NCBI GenBank assembly: GCA_944367565.1
Contig: CALVWR010000013.1
Span: forward strand, 1 to 50,298
DNA: 50,298 bases
Reading direction: 5' to 3'
Origin: an uncultured Clostridia bacterium
Lineage (GTDB): Bacteria > Bacillota > Clostridia > Christensenellales > Borkfalkiaceae
Below, one piece after another: positions 6,941 through 16,116 of this stretch. Each line of letters starts with the position of its first letter. The first letter of the stretch is position 1. The translations under genes were made by a program, and so were the position numbers. The notes beneath the pieces were generated by a model. It was not told where the DNA came from. It was given only the letters and a program-made list of their open reading frames with translations, and made no database searches.

Positions 6941-7294
6941 ATGATTAAACGTGGAGAACTTTACTATGCGGATCTGAGCCCCGTTGTCGGCAGCGAACAA
7001 GGCGGAATTCGCCCGATTCTGATTGTACAGAACGATATCGGCAATAAATATTCGCCGACGGTGATCGCCGCCGCGGTTACGAGTAAAATCAACAAGGCGA
7101 AACTGCCTACACATATCGAACTGACGGCAGCGGATTTCGGACTCGCCCGCGACTCCGTAGTTCTGCTTGAACAGATCCGCACACTGGATAAACGTCGTCT
7201 GAAAGAACGAATCGGCGAATTATCCCCTACTTTTATGCGCAAAGTCGATACCGCGCTTCTGATCAGCCTGGGATTCAACCGGGAAGCAAAATAA
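6941..7294 (+). CDS. ndoA/mazF: MazF/NdoA-family mRNA interferase (toxin), without adjacent antitoxin
   Basis: This 117-residue toxin of the MazF/PemK family cleaves RNA at short sequence motifs. The N-terminus [17 protein letters not shown] and the stretch [18 protein letters not shown] closely match Bacillus subtilis NdoA (EndoA), as do AKLPTHIEL and [16 protein letters not shown]. The ATG at 6941 is preferred over an in-frame TTG at 6929 because GGGAGA lies just before it and it gives the family N-terminus. In B. subtilis the antitoxin EndoAI is encoded directly upstream. Here the 165 bp upstream contain no reading frame for a ribbon-helix-helix or AbrB-type antitoxin. A bidirectional terminator follows. 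Confidence 0.9.
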   Translation: MIKRGELYYADLSPVVGSEQGGIRPILIVQNDIGNKYSPTVIAAAVTSKINKAKLPTHIELTAADFGLARDSVVLLEQIRTLDKRRLKERIGELSPTFMRKVDTALLISLGFNREAK

Positions 7295-7299
7295 CACGA

Positions 7300-7325
7300 A
7301 AAAGCCGTAAACACGGCTTTTTCTT
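7300..7325. terminator. bidirectional terminator between mazF and a hypothetical gene
   Basis: AAAAAGCCGT, AAAC, ACGGCTTTTT is followed by CTTTTT. The A-run and T-run on the two sides let it serve both convergent genes. Confidence 0.85.
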
Positions 7326-7326
7326 T

Positions 7327-7734
7327 TTATGTTTTCCGAAACGTTTCAAATTCTTTTTCCGCAGCGTACCGTTCCAGCGCGTGGCGGTAATGCTCGGAAA
7401 GTTCCAGCGTATAACGTTGTTTCTGTTCATAAGAAAGCGCATCAAATTCGGCTTTATCGGTCAATCTGCCGATCACATCCGTCACTTCCCCCTCTTCGTC
7501 GAGAATCTTTTTTACTTTTTCGTAGAAAGCGTCCTCTTTGGAACAGTCGAACCGCAGCGCTCTTTCGGTTTTTTTCATATAATATTCGATAAATCTCGAC
7601 GGCGCAACTCCGGCCTGTTCCGCGAGTGCGGTTTCTTTTTCCAATTTTTCGCGATATTCCCGCCAGAATCCGGATTTCATGCGCTGTTTTGCTTCTTTTG
7701 CGTATTGCTTGAAACTTTTTACATCATTCGCCAT
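7327..7734 (-). CDS. hypothetical charged helical protein
   Basis: This 135-residue protein is not recognised as any family. It is rich in Lys, Glu and Arg and almost entirely predicted helical, with no signal peptide or membrane segment. It opens with MANDVKSFKQYAKEAKQRMK and ends in long charged helices (SYEQKQRYTLELSEHYRHAL). The start at 7734 has AGAGG about 10 bp upstream; an alternative ATG at 7782 would overlap the rpsU terminator. It lies downstream of rpsU beyond a terminator and converges on mazF. A cytoplasmic scaffold, a regulator or an unrecognised mazF partner are all possible; nothing in the sequence decides. Confidence 0.6.
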   Translation of the reverse strand: MANDVKSFKQYAKEAKQRMKSGFWREYREKLEKETALAEQAGVAPSRFIEYYMKKTERALRFDCSKEDAFYEKVKKILDEEGEVTDVIGRLTDKAEFDALSYEQKQRYTLELSEHYRHALERYAAEKEFETFRKT

Positions 7735-7780
7735 AAATTTTGTTCCTCTTTCGACAAATTCCTTTATTTTTCGCAACTGC

Positions 7781-7818
7781 AAAAAAAATACCTGCCGTAA
7801 TATACAGCAGGTTTTTTT
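7781..7818 (-). terminator. terminator of rpsU
   Basis: On the minus strand CCTGC (7807-7811) pairs with GCAGG (7791-7795) across an 11-nt loop, followed by TATTTTTTT. It starts right at the rpsU stop codon. Confidence 0.75.
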
Positions 7819-7997
7819 TATCCTTTGATGTTTCTTTTTCTCGCCGCTTCCGACTTTTTCTTTCTTCTTACGGAAGGCTTTTCATAATGCTCCTTGCGGC
7901 GCAAATCGCCGATGATTCCGTCGCGAGAACATTTTCTTTTGAATCTTCTCAGCGCGCTGTCGATATTTTCGTTTTCACCCACGCGAACCGTAGACAT
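7818..7997 (-). CDS. rpsU: 30S ribosomal protein S21
   Basis: This 59-residue basic protein of the small ribosomal subunit reads [19 protein letters not shown] at the start, then [27 protein letters not shown] and AARKRNIKG, the S21 pattern from end to end. GGAGGG lies 6 bp before the ATG. It follows the hrcA-dnaK-mtaB-hinT operon, as rpsU follows the same genes in Bacillus, but also has its own TTGACT-17-TATATT promoter and a terminator, so it can be expressed separately at a high level. Confidence 0.97.
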   Translation of the reverse strand: MSTVRVGENENIDSALRRFKRKCSRDGIIGDLRRKEHYEKPSVRRKKKSEAARKRNIKG

Positions 7998-8045
7998 TCC
8001 AAACCCTCCTTTGCCCGATGGCGTTTATTTGCTTTCAGCGTATTT

Positions 8046-8074
8046 AATATATCAAACATCCGAAAAAAAGTCAA
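8046..8074 (-). promoter_or_regulatory. promoter of rpsU
   Basis: On the minus strand TTGACT (8069-8074) and TATATT (8046-8051) are 17 bp apart in the hinT-rpsU gap, about 48 bp before the rpsU start. Confidence 0.8.
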
Positions 8075-8102
8075 CGATTTTAAAGCGGTTTTACAAAATC
8101 TT

Positions 8103-8444
8103 TTACGCCGGCGTCCAGCCCATCTTCTGCCCCGAAAGAATATGAATATGCAGGTGAAATACGCTTTGTCCGGCATTATCGCCCTGATTGATCACAAGCC
8201 GGTAGCCGCCCTCGAGTCCGAGTTCCTTTTCGAGTTTCGGAATGGTTTTCAGGCAGTGCTTAAGTTGAATTTCATCATCCTCCGTCATCTGCGAAAGCAG
8301 TTTAAAATGATTTTTCGGAATACAGAGAAAATGATTTTTCGCTTTCGGATCGATATCCTTAATGATCATCATCTTATCGTCTTCATACACCTTTTCGGAA
8401 GGGATCTCTCCCTTGCGGATCTTACAGAAAATACAATCGTCCAT
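8103..8444 (-). CDS. hinT: HIT-family nucleotide hydrolase (HinT-like)
   Basis: This 113-residue cytoplasmic enzyme of the histidine-triad branch I typically hydrolyses adenosine phosphoramidates and aminoacyl-AMP. The active-site triad is visible as FHLHIHIL near residues 98-105, and the N-terminal CIFCKI motif supplies a possible zinc pair. GGGAGA lies 7 bp before the ATG, and only three bases separate it from mtaB, so it is in the same operon. The length is normal for the family. The true substrate is unknown. Confidence 0.93.
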   Translation of the reverse strand: MDDCIFCKIRKGEIPSEKVYEDDKMMIIKDIDPKAKNHFLCIPKNHFKLLSQMTEDDEIQLKHCLKTIPKLEKELGLEGGYRLVINQGDNAGQSVFHLHIHILSGQKMGWTPA

Positions 8445-8447
8445 ACA

Positions 8448-9686
8448 CTATTCTCCCTTGCTTTCCGCGCGAACGCCGTCGCGGAATTTTTCTTTTATTA
8501 TAACGCCGATTTCCCTGTAAGGCAACCCTTTTTCGAGATAAACGCGTAAATAATTTCCGGTATAGCCGACAAAATATCCGTCCGAGACCTCTTCAATTAC
8601 GGCTTTTTCTTCATGATTGTAATTGCGCGCGACAAAAGCGTTCCGGCAAGAATTTTTCACGGCGAGCAGACGTTCTAATCTTTCCTTTTTGACCGCGGCA
8701 GGCAAATCCTTCATGGCAAATGCCTTCGTGCCGCTGCGCGGCGAATAGGGAAAGCAATGAATGTCGGAAAAAGCGGCTTTTTCCGCAGCGGAAAGCGTCT
8801 GTTGAAAATCCGTCTCCGTTTCCGCGGGGAAACCCGCAATGAGATCGGTTGTGATGCCGGCATACGGAAAATATTTCCTGATAAGCGCGACTTTTTCCAG
8901 AAACTCCGCCGCCGTATAGTGCCGGTTCATCGCTTTCAGCACCGCGTCCGAACCCGACTGCAACGAAAGATGAAAATGCTGTGCAAAATTTTTCATTCGG
9001 GATAAAGCCGAAAGAAGCTCTTCCGTGACGACGCGCACCTCCAGCGAACCGAGCCGCACGCGCTTTTCGGTATCGGCAAGATAGCGCATCAAGCCCGCAA
9101 GGTCGGTATCGCCGTCCCGATACGCCGAAAGATCGATGCCGTTTAAAACGACTTCCGCGCACTTCGCACCGTCGATCTCCCTTTTTACGTTTTCCTTTTT
9201 GCGCGAACGTGAGCGCCCGCGCAGATACGGAATGATACAATACGAACAAAAATTGTCGCATCCGTCCTGGATCTTGATGTACTGCCGCGCCCGTTCGGTT
9301 TCGGGGGGAAGCATTTCTTCAAACTCCCTTTCTTCCGGCGCGATCCGAACGCCTCTTTCCTCCAGCATCCCGAGAATCTTTCCTTTATCGAACGTGCCGG
9401 TCACCAGCCGTACGTTCTCCTTTGCGGAAAAGGCGGCGGGATCTTTCTGGCAGGCGCAACCGGTATAGATGATTTCCGCCGACGGATTGAGCGCGCGGAT
9501 TCTTGCCGCCGTCTGGCGGGATTTTTTTTCCGCTTCCGCCGTGACGGCGCAGGTATTCACGAGATACAGATCGGCCTTTTCCAACTTCTCCGTGACCTCG
9601 TATCCCGTTTCCGTAAGCCCGCGGATCAGAGATTCGCTTTCCGAAGCATTGACTTTGCAACCGAGTGTAAATACGCAGATTTTCAT
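8448..9686 (-). CDS. mtaB: tRNA t6A37 methylthiotransferase MtaB
   Basis: This radical-SAM enzyme converts N6-threonylcarbamoyl-adenosine at position 37 of ANN-decoding tRNAs to the 2-methylthio form. It is about 412 residues long. The N-terminal UPF0004 domain begins MKICVFTLGCKVNASES; the 4Fe-4S radical-SAM motif is GCDNFCSYCIIPYLRGRSRS (C-x3-C-x2-C); a TRAM-like region follows at the C-terminus. GCKVNA separates MtaB from MiaB and RimO (GCxxN variants). The start at 9686 is fixed by a 4-bp ATGA overlap with rsmE. The order prmA-rsmE-mtaB behind dnaJ is the one found in Bacillus (yqeT-yqeU-yqeV). Confidence 0.95.
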   Translation of the reverse strand: MKICVFTLGCKVNASESESLIRGLTETGYEVTEKLEKADLYLVNTCAVTAEAEKKSRQTAARIRALNPSAEIIYTGCACQKDPAAFSAKENVRLVTGTFDKGKILGMLEERGVRIAPEEREFEEMLPPETERARQYIKIQDGCDNFCSYCIIPYLRGRSRSRKKENVKREIDGAKCAEVVLNGIDLSAYRDGDTDLAGLMRYLADTEKRVRLGSLEVRVVTEELLSALSRMKNFAQHFHLSLQSGSDAVLKAMNRHYTAAEFLEKVALIRKYFPYAGITTDLIAGFPAETETDFQQTLSAAEKAAFSDIHCFPYSPRSGTKAFAMKDLPAAVKKERLERLLAVKNSCRNAFVARNYNHEEKAVIEEVSDGYFVGYTGNYLRVYLEKGLPYREIGVIIKEKFRDGVRAESKGE

Positions 9687-10393
9687 TGCAGTTCTCCCAG
9701 TTCCCACATCACGACGGACAGCATGGTCACCGCCGCCGTATCGGCGCGGAGAATGCGTTTTCCGAGGCTGATTGTGGCATAACCCGCCGCCGCTGCCAGA
9801 CGCGCTTCCTTTTCGGAAAATCCGCCTTCGGGACCGATCACGACCGCCGTCGAACCGCGTAACGCGTGAAGATCAAAAGTCGTTTCGGTTGCAAATTCGC
9901 AGGCGAAGAGCTTGTTTTTTGCATCCGTCGCCGCCAGCGCGGCGGCGAAATCGCCGAAGTACTCCACCTGCGGCGCAATGCTTCTTCCGCACTGTTTGGC
10001 GGCTTCGACGGAAACTTTGTTGAGTCTTGCCAACTTATTTTCGTTCATGTATGCCGCACAGTGTTCCGAGCGGAACACGATGATCCGCCGCGCGCCGAGT
10101 TCCACGGCTTTCTGCACGGAATACTCCGTTTTGTCGCCTTTGAGATACCCGCACAAAAGCGTGACGTCTGCCGTCGCTTCCTTTTCGTTTTCCCTTTTTC
10201 CGTTCACGCGCACCGTGAAGGACGCTTTATCCACCGCAAGCACGGTGCCGGGATATTCCGTGCGCGTATTGTCGCACAACACGACTTCGTCGCCCTTTCC
10301 GATTCGCAGCACGCTGACGGCGTGACGGAATTCCTCTCCGGAAACGACGGTCGTTTCCTCCACGTTTTTGACAAAAAATCTTCTTTCGTTCAT
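9683..10393 (-). CDS. rsmE: 16S rRNA (uracil-1498-N3) methyltransferase RsmE
   Basis: This 236-residue SPOUT-family enzyme methylates U1498 of 16S rRNA. The N-terminal PUA-like part starts MNERRFFV. The knotted SAM-binding C-terminal half carries VIGPEGGFSEKEARLA and ISLGKRILRADTAAV, the family signatures. The start at 10393 overlaps the prmA stop (ATGA), and its own stop overlaps mtaB the same way, so the three genes are translationally coupled. Confidence 0.96.
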   Translation of the reverse strand: MNERRFFVKNVEETTVVSGEEFRHAVSVLRIGKGDEVVLCDNTRTEYPGTVLAVDKASFTVRVNGKRENEKEATADVTLLCGYLKGDKTEYSVQKAVELGARRIIVFRSEHCAAYMNENKLARLNKVSVEAAKQCGRSIAPQVEYFGDFAAALAATDAKNKLFACEFATETTFDLHALRGSTAVVIGPEGGFSEKEARLAAAAGYATISLGKRILRADTAAVTMLSVVMWELGELQ

Positions 10394-11313
10394 CTTGTCA
10401 TCGCCATTGCCACCCATTCTCCGCGGCGCAACGTCTCCCGTTCCCGAAATCCGGCTTTTTCATAAGCGTTCTTCACAAAGGCTTCTTTTTCCCTGAGGAT
10501 CCCGCTCAAAATGACGGTGCCCCCTTCCGTTACGTTTTTGCCTATACTGCCCGAAAAACCGACGAGGATCTCCGCCATGATGTTGGCGAGAATGAGATCG
10601 CCTTTACAATGTTCGTCGTCGAGAAGGTTCTTCAGTTCCGCACGGCAATTTTTCACGCCGTTGAGTTCCGCGTTTTTCCGTGCCGCCGTCACGGCACACT
10701 CGTCGATATCGGTCATCAACACGTCCTTTGCGCCGAGCAGTGACGCCGTGATCCCTAAAATCCCGCTGCCGCAGCCTACGTCGATGACGGTGCCGTCCTT
10801 GCGGATATATTTCTGCAAAAGCTCCATGCACATCGCCGTCGTTTCATGCTCGCCCGTCCCGAACGCCATGAAGGAATCGATCTTCACCACCGTTTCCCCC
10901 GCTTTCGGCACATACTCGACCCACGCGGGGCAAACGACCGCTTTGCCGATGCGGAAGGGGCGGAAATGCTCTTTCCAGATCTCCACCCACGCGTCGCCGT
11001 CCACCTCGCGCTTACTCACTTCCAGCGTCCCGACATCGACGGAAGCCGTCGCTTTAAGCGCGCGCAGTTCCTCTTCGATCTTTTTCACCGTCTCGCCGTC
11101 CTCCGCGGGGACGTACCCCTTACACAGCACCGGCGCCGGTGCGAGAAGATTTTCCTCTATGTAATCCCATGTTCCTCTTTTTTCCCGCGAGAGGGCGATA
11201 ACGTCGTTGACGTCCGAGATCGCTACGCCTTCCTCGGTATATTTCCAGAACACATCGCTCACAAGTTCGCTTCCGAGCGTAGTGGTGTACACCGTTATCT
11301 CCGTATATTTCAT
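10390..11313 (-). CDS. prmA: ribosomal protein L11 methyltransferase PrmA
   Basis: This 307-residue class I SAM methyltransferase modifies ribosomal protein L11. The core motifs are FGTGEHETTAMC, VIDVGCGSGILGI (SAM-binding glycine loop), MTDIDECAVTAARKNAELNG and DLILANIMAEIL (catalytic NxxA-like loop). AAAGGTGA precedes the ATG at 11313. About 93 bp separate it from dnaJ, the widest gap within the operon after the heat-shock genes, with no obvious promoter or terminator. Confidence 0.95.
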   Translation of the reverse strand: MKYTEITVYTTTLGSELVSDVFWKYTEEGVAISDVNDVIALSREKRGTWDYIEENLLAPAPVLCKGYVPAEDGETVKKIEEELRALKATASVDVGTLEVSKREVDGDAWVEIWKEHFRPFRIGKAVVCPAWVEYVPKAGETVVKIDSFMAFGTGEHETTAMCMELLQKYIRKDGTVIDVGCGSGILGITASLLGAKDVLMTDIDECAVTAARKNAELNGVKNCRAELKNLLDDEHCKGDLILANIMAEILVGFSGSIGKNVTEGGTVILSGILREKEAFVKNAYEKAGFRERETLRRGEWVAMAMTR

Positions 11314-11406
11314 TCTGTCACCTTTCATTTAAAGCAAAGAGCCGTGCGCGTCCGTCTTCCAAAAACGTTCCGCGCATAGCTCGTTCGTTTTCCTTTGCGC
11401 AATCCG

Positions 11407-12558
11407 TCAATAAGGCGTCTTGCCGTACATCGCTTCCATGTTTTCCTTGTAACGGCGCATTTTGTCGCACTGTTTCACGTCGATCCTGCCGTCGAAATCC
11501 TCAATGGCTTTCTTCTGCTCACGCGTCAGCTTGCCCGGCACGTCCACGTTTACGACGAGATACAGATCCCCCGTTCTTCTCGTGCTCGCAATGCCTTTGC
11601 CGCGGATACAGAACACCTTTCCGTTCTGCGTCCCTTCCGGAATCGTATAGGAAATCGTGTCGTCGATGGTCGGCACAAGCACCTTGCCGCCGAGCGCCGC
11701 CGTCTTGAAAGAAATCGGAAGTTCTACGTAAAGATCGAAATTCTTTCTCGTAAAGATCTTGCTTTCTTCCACTTTGAAAAGGACGATCAGATCGCCCGCA
11801 GGTCCGCCGTTCGCGCTCGCTTCACCGTACCCGCGCTTGCGGATATAACTGCCGGTATCCGCACCGGCGGGAATATCGAGAACCACTTTCGTATTGGCGC
11901 GCGTATATCCCTTTCCTTTACAGATGGGACAGCTTTCCAGAATCTTTTTCCCCGTGCCGTGACATTCGTCGCAGGCGCGTACGTTCACCGAACGGAAAAT
12001 TCCGCTGTTGCTCACATACTTGACCTGTCCCGTGCCGCCGCACTTTTCGCAGGTTTTATACGCCGTACCGTTCTTCGCGCCCGTACCTTTACAAGCGGAA
12101 CAGGGTTCGTTTCTCGTATAATTGATCTCCTTGCGGCATCCCTTTGCCGCGTCGAGAAAGCTGAGCCGCACCTCCACCGTGATGTCTTCGCCCTGCGTCT
12201 TTGTCTGCGCCCGCGTACTGCTGCCGCCGAACCCGCTGAAAATATCTCCGAAGATATCTTCGAATCCGCCGAATCCGGAAAATCCGCTACCGGAAAAACC
12301 GCCGCTTCCTCCGCCGGAAAAACCGCCGAATCCGCCCATGTTCGGGTGTTCCAATTCAAAATCGTACTGTTTTCTGCGCTTTTCGTCGGAAAGCACTTCA
12401 TTGGCTTCGTTGATTTCCTTGAACTTTTCCGCACACGCGGCATCGTTGGGATGCAGATCGGGATGGTACTGCTTCACGAGCTTTCTGTACGCGCTCTTGA
12501 TCTCGTCCTGGCTTGCCGTTTTGGAAACTCCTAATATTTCGTAATAATTTTTTGCCAT
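11407..12558 (-). CDS. dnaJ: chaperone DnaJ (Hsp40)
   Basis: This 383-residue co-chaperone stimulates DnaK ATPase and delivers unfolded clients. The J-domain is residues 1-70 with HPD in KQYHPDLHPND. A Gly/Phe-rich linker follows (GGFGGFSGGGSGG), then four zinc repeats (CSACKGTG, CEKCGGTG, CDECHGTG, CPICKGKG) and the C-terminal substrate-binding domains. It is thus a complete type I DnaJ. The start at 12558 has AAGGGA upstream. A strong hairpin lies in the dnaK-dnaJ gap and may set the ratio of the two proteins. Confidence 0.98.
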   Translation of the reverse strand: MAKNYYEILGVSKTASQDEIKSAYRKLVKQYHPDLHPNDAACAEKFKEINEANEVLSDEKRRKQYDFELEHPNMGGFGGFSGGGSGGFSGSGFSGFGGFEDIFGDIFSGFGGSSTRAQTKTQGEDITVEVRLSFLDAAKGCRKEINYTRNEPCSACKGTGAKNGTAYKTCEKCGGTGQVKYVSNSGIFRSVNVRACDECHGTGKKILESCPICKGKGYTRANTKVVLDIPAGADTGSYIRKRGYGEASANGGPAGDLIVLFKVEESKIFTRKNFDLYVELPISFKTAALGGKVLVPTIDDTISYTIPEGTQNGKVFCIRGKGIASTRRTGDLYLVVNVDVPGKLTREQKKAIEDFDGRIDVKQCDKMRRYKENMEAMYGKTPY

Positions 12559-12580
12559 ATTTCCCTTTTTACGCAAATAC

Positions 12581-12604
12581 CGAAAGGCGGTATTCCGCCT
12601 TTCG
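12581..12604 (-). other. 10-bp hairpin in the dnaK-dnaJ intergenic region
   Basis: CGAAAGGCGG, TATT, CCGCCTTTCG is a perfect stem with a tetraloop and no adequate T-run, so it is more likely an mRNA processing or stability element than a terminator. It would protect or separate the dnaK message from the distal genes. Confidence 0.7.
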
Positions 12605-12641
12605 ATATGCCGTTTCCCTTTTTAAGATGTTTGCCGCCGTA

Positions 12642-14447
12642 TCAGTTTTCGCCGCCCTGATGGAATTCGGTATCGCCGTCATCCGGGGCACCCTGCGCGC
12701 CTTGCGCGCCCTGCGCCTGCTGATACAGTTTTGCGAAAATCGCCTGCGTGGAGTTCGACAGTTCTTCCGTCGCCCTCACCATACGGTCGTTATCGTTGCT
12801 CTCCAGCTCTTCCTTTGCCTTCTTCACCGCTTCTTCCACCGTCGCCTTGTCTTCCGCCGAAAGTTTATCGCCGGAATCCTTCAGCGTCTTTTCGATGGTG
12901 AAGATCAACCCGTCGAGCTTGTTGTGGTTTTCCACCGCCTCTTTCCGTTTCTTATCTTCCGCTTCGTACTGCTGCGCTTCCTTCACCGCTTTATCGATGT
13001 CCGCTTCGGAAAGATTGGTCGAGGAGGTGATGGTGATGTTCTGCGATTTCCCCGTACCGAGGTCCTTCGCCGAAACGTTCACGATACCGTTGGCGTCCAC
13101 GTCGAAGGTAACTTCGATCTGCGGCACGCCGCGCGGCGCGGGAGCGATCCCCGTCAATTCAAATCTGCCGAGCGTCTTGTTGTCTTTGGCAAATTCACGT
13201 TCGCCTTGCAGAATATGGATATCCACCTGCGTCTGATTGTCCGCCGCCGTGGAGAATACCTGCGATTTCTTCACCGGGATGGTCGTATTTCTCTCGATGA
13301 GTTTGGTCGTCACGCCGCCCAGCGTTTCGATCCCCAGCGACAGAGGCATTACGTCGAGAAGCAGCACGTCTTTCACTTCGCCGCTTAAAACGCCGCCCTG
13401 AATCGCCGCGCCGATCGCCACACATTCATCGGGGTTGATGCCCTTGAAGGGTTCTTTGCCCGTGACTTTCCGCACTTCTTCCTGTACGGCGGGAATTCTC
13501 GTGGATCCGCCGACGAGGATGACCTTTTCGATATCCGAATAGCTCAGTTTCGCATCCGCCATCGCCTTACGCAGCGGTTCGAGCGTCGCTTCCACCAGAT
13601 CTGCGGTCAATGCGTCGAATTTCTGACGGGTAAGATCTACGTCGAGGTGTTTCGGACCCGTCGCGTCCGCCGTGATAAACGGCAGATTGATGTTCGTCTT
13701 CGTCACGCCGGAAAGTTCGATCTTCGCCTTTTCCGCAGCCTCTTTCAATCTCTGCATTGCGAGTTTGTCGCCCGAAAGGTCGATGCCCTCTTTCGCCTTA
13801 AATTCCGCTACGAGATAATCGATGACGCGCTTATCGAAATCGTCGCCGCCCAGCATATTGTTGCCGTTGGTTGCGAGAACTTCAAACACGCCGTCACCGA
13901 TCTCCATGATCGATACGTCGAATGTACCGCCGCCCAAGTCGTAAATGATGACTTTCTGCGTCTTGCCTTCCTTATCGAGTCCGTAGGAAAGCGCCGCCGC
14001 CGTCGGTTCGTTGATGATTCTCAGAACGTTGAGTCCGGCGATCTTACCGGCGTCCTTCGTCGCCTGACGCTGACTGTCCGTAAAGTATGCCGGGCAGGTG
14101 ATGACCGCGTCGGTTACCGGTCCGCCGAGATAACTTTCCGCATCTTTCTTCAGTTTGCTTAAGATCATCGCGGAAATTTCCTGCGGGCTGTACGATTTAT
14201 CGTCGATATGCACTCTGTAATCCGAACCCATATGCCGTTTGATCGACGTCACCGTTCTGTCGGCGTTCGCCACCGCCTGTCTTTTCGCTACCTGTCCGAC
14301 AAGACGTTCACCGTCCTTCTGAAATCCGACCACAGAAGGCGTGGTTCTGTTGCCTTCCGCATTCGTTATCACTACCGGCTCGCCGTTTTCCATAACGGCT
14401 ACGCACGAATTTGTCGTTCCCAAATCAATACCGATTGTCTTTCCCAT
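12642..14447 (-). CDS. dnaK: chaperone DnaK (Hsp70)
   Basis: This 601-residue ATP-driven folding chaperone opens its nucleotide-binding domain with [17 protein letters not shown], has [16 protein letters not shown] and [12 protein letters not shown], and continues through the linker [19 protein letters not shown] into the substrate-binding domain. The C-terminal tail ([14 protein letters not shown]) is short and repetitive and lacks the EEVD ending of eukaryotic Hsp70, as usual in bacteria. The start at 14447 is chosen because it gives the family N-terminus with GGAG 10 bp upstream. It works with GrpE and DnaJ from the same transcript. Confidence 0.98.
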   Translation of the reverse strand: MGKTIGIDLGTTNSCVAVMENGEPVVITNAEGNRTTPSVVGFQKDGERLVGQVAKRQAVANADRTVTSIKRHMGSDYRVHIDDKSYSPQEISAMILSKLKKDAESYLGGPVTDAVITCPAYFTDSQRQATKDAGKIAGLNVLRIINEPTAAALSYGLDKEGKTQKVIIYDLGGGTFDVSIMEIGDGVFEVLATNGNNMLGGDDFDKRVIDYLVAEFKAKEGIDLSGDKLAMQRLKEAAEKAKIELSGVTKTNINLPFITADATGPKHLDVDLTRQKFDALTADLVEATLEPLRKAMADAKLSYSDIEKVILVGGSTRIPAVQEEVRKVTGKEPFKGINPDECVAIGAAIQGGVLSGEVKDVLLLDVMPLSLGIETLGGVTTKLIERNTTIPVKKSQVFSTAADNQTQVDIHILQGEREFAKDNKTLGRFELTGIAPAPRGVPQIEVTFDVDANGIVNVSAKDLGTGKSQNITITSSTNLSEADIDKAVKEAQQYEAEDKKRKEAVENHNKLDGLIFTIEKTLKDSGDKLSAEDKATVEEAVKKAKEELESNDNDRMVRATEELSNSTQAIFAKLYQQAQGAQGAQGAPDDGDTEFHQGGEN

Positions 14448-14498
14448 AATCTTTATGCTCCTTTTTATCAAGTATTTCGGCTTGCGCCGATCGTTTTT

Positions 14499-15053
14499 TT
14501 ATTTTACCGTAACGCTTACTTTTGCGTAACGTACGATTTTATCGCCTAATTTATAGCCTTTCTGGAAGACCGTTTTCACGATCTCCGCCTCCTCCCCCTC
14601 TTCTGCGGGCGCCTGCATGACCGCTTCACATTCGTTGGGGTCGAACTTTTCCCCGACGGGGTTGATCTCCGTAACGTTCTGGCTTTTGAGCATCTCTTCG
14701 AAACTTCTCAGGATCATCGCCACGCCTTCCTTCGTCTTTTCGTCGAGTTCCATGGAAAGCGCCCGTTCCAGCGTGTCGCCCACCACGAATACTTTGGTCA
14801 GAATTTCTTTCTTTCCGTCATTGTATGCATCCTTATACAGGTTTGCGTTGCGCTTTTTATAATTGTCGAACTCCGCGACGGAACGCATCCATTTATCCTT
14901 GTACTCCGCCGTTTTATCCGCCGCCTTGATCTCCTCGTTTTCCTTTTCCAGCGCGGCTATTTTTTCTTCCGCCTCTTTCAGAAGTTTCGACGTATCGTCT
15001 TTCACTTCCGTCTGCTCCGCCGCCTTTTCCTTTTTTTCTTTTTCTTCTTTCAT
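14499..15053 (-). CDS. grpE: nucleotide exchange factor GrpE
   Basis: This 184-residue protein releases ADP from DnaK. A charged coiled-coil N-terminal half (KEEKEKKEKAAEQTEV and following) leads to the signature KWMRSVAEFDNYKKRNANL and the C-terminal beta domain (INPVGEKFDPNECEAVMQ, FQKGYKLGDKIVRYAKVSV). It lies 12 bp after hrcA and about 50 bp before dnaK. The Lys/Glu-rich N-terminus is longer than the core domain but within the family range. Confidence 0.97.
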   Translation of the reverse strand: MKEEKEKKEKAAEQTEVKDDTSKLLKEAEEKIAALEKENEEIKAADKTAEYKDKWMRSVAEFDNYKKRNANLYKDAYNDGKKEILTKVFVVGDTLERALSMELDEKTKEGVAMILRSFEEMLKSQNVTEINPVGEKFDPNECEAVMQAPAEEGEEAEIVKTVFQKGYKLGDKIVRYAKVSVTVK

Positions 15054-15065
15054 GACTTTTGCGGT

Positions 15066-16082
15066 CTACTTTTTATTGACCATATCCTCCAAAATTTTCC
15101 CGACGCCTTCCAGCACGGATACCACTTTCTGATAATCCATTCTCAGCGGACCGATCACCCCGTACGTACCGAGCTTCACGTTTCCCGCCGAGTAGGTCGC
15201 CGTCACCAGCGAACAATCGTCCGGAATGTTTTTGTCCTCGCCGCCGATCTTGATGCTGATCTCGATGTCGTTGTCATCCGAAAGCATATTCGCGATCTTG
15301 TCCCGACTCGTGACTACCGATAAAAAATTCTTCATTTTATCGACTTCCGCATATTCGGGATGATTGAGGATTTTATCTTCCCCCGCCATCACCACGCTGC
15401 CGCTCTTGTCGTTGACGTAATCGGAGATCGCGTCGATCACGCGGTCGAAGATCGCTTTGTAACTTGCAAACTGCTCTTCCGCCGCCAAAGACGCTTCCAT
15501 CACTTCGCCCAGCCGCTTGCCTTTGAACGTTCTGTTCACCAGCCGGTTTGCGCTTTCCAGTTGCTCTTCCGTCATATCCGGCGGGATCGCGATGAACTTA
15601 TCCCGGATGAGCGCCCTGTCCGTAACGACGAGAAGCAGCGCCCTGTCTTCCTTAAAGGGGAAAATGCTGATCTTTTCGATGACGTCGTCCTCGTCGTGCG
15701 CGGCAACCGCAATCGAGGTATAGTCGGTCAGCTCCGAAATCACCTTCGCCGCATTTCTCACAACCTCTTCCATGTTGCCGCTCTGCCGCGCAAACGCAGA
15801 CTTGATCTGCGAAAGTTCTTTCCCCGTCAGTTTGCCTTTGTCCATCAGTTCCGATACATAAAGTTTATACGCTTCGATGGACGGCACTCTGCCGCTCGAT
15901 GTGTGAAGTTGGGACAAATACCCCATCTCTTCCAGGGCGTTGAGTTCGCTCCTCACCGTTGCCGAACTCACATCCTGCATATAATTCTGCGCGATATTCT
16001 TGCTGGACACAGGCTGCGCGTTCGTGATATATTCATCCACCACGATCTGCAATATTTTCTTTTTTCTGTCCGATAATTTCAT
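15066..16082 (-). CDS. hrcA: heat-inducible transcription repressor HrcA
   Basis: This 338-residue repressor binds the CIRCE operator; its folding depends on chaperonin GroE, so heat stress frees the operon. The winged-helix DNA-binding domain is at the N-terminus (MKLSDRKKKILQIVVDEYI, then QPVSSKNIAQN and SSATVRSELNALEEMGYL), followed by the GAF-like and dimerisation regions. The start at 16082 is taken because GAGG lies 7-8 bp upstream and the sequence fits the family there. As first gene of hrcA-grpE-dnaK-dnaJ it represses its own operon through the CIRCE element at 16117-16143. Confidence 0.97.
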   Translation of the reverse strand: MKLSDRKKKILQIVVDEYITNAQPVSSKNIAQNYMQDVSSATVRSELNALEEMGYLSQLHTSSGRVPSIEAYKLYVSELMDKGKLTGKELSQIKSAFARQSGNMEEVVRNAAKVISELTDYTSIAVAAHDEDDVIEKISIFPFKEDRALLLVVTDRALIRDKFIAIPPDMTEEQLESANRLVNRTFKGKRLGEVMEASLAAEEQFASYKAIFDRVIDAISDYVNDKSGSVVMAGEDKILNHPEYAEVDKMKNFLSVVTSRDKIANMLSDDNDIEISIKIGGEDKNIPDDCSLVTATYSAGNVKLGTYGVIGPLRMDYQKVVSVLEGVGKILEDMVNKK

Positions 16083-16116
16083 ACCGCGCCTCGTTAGCAC
16101 TTAGCCGTTTTTCGTG

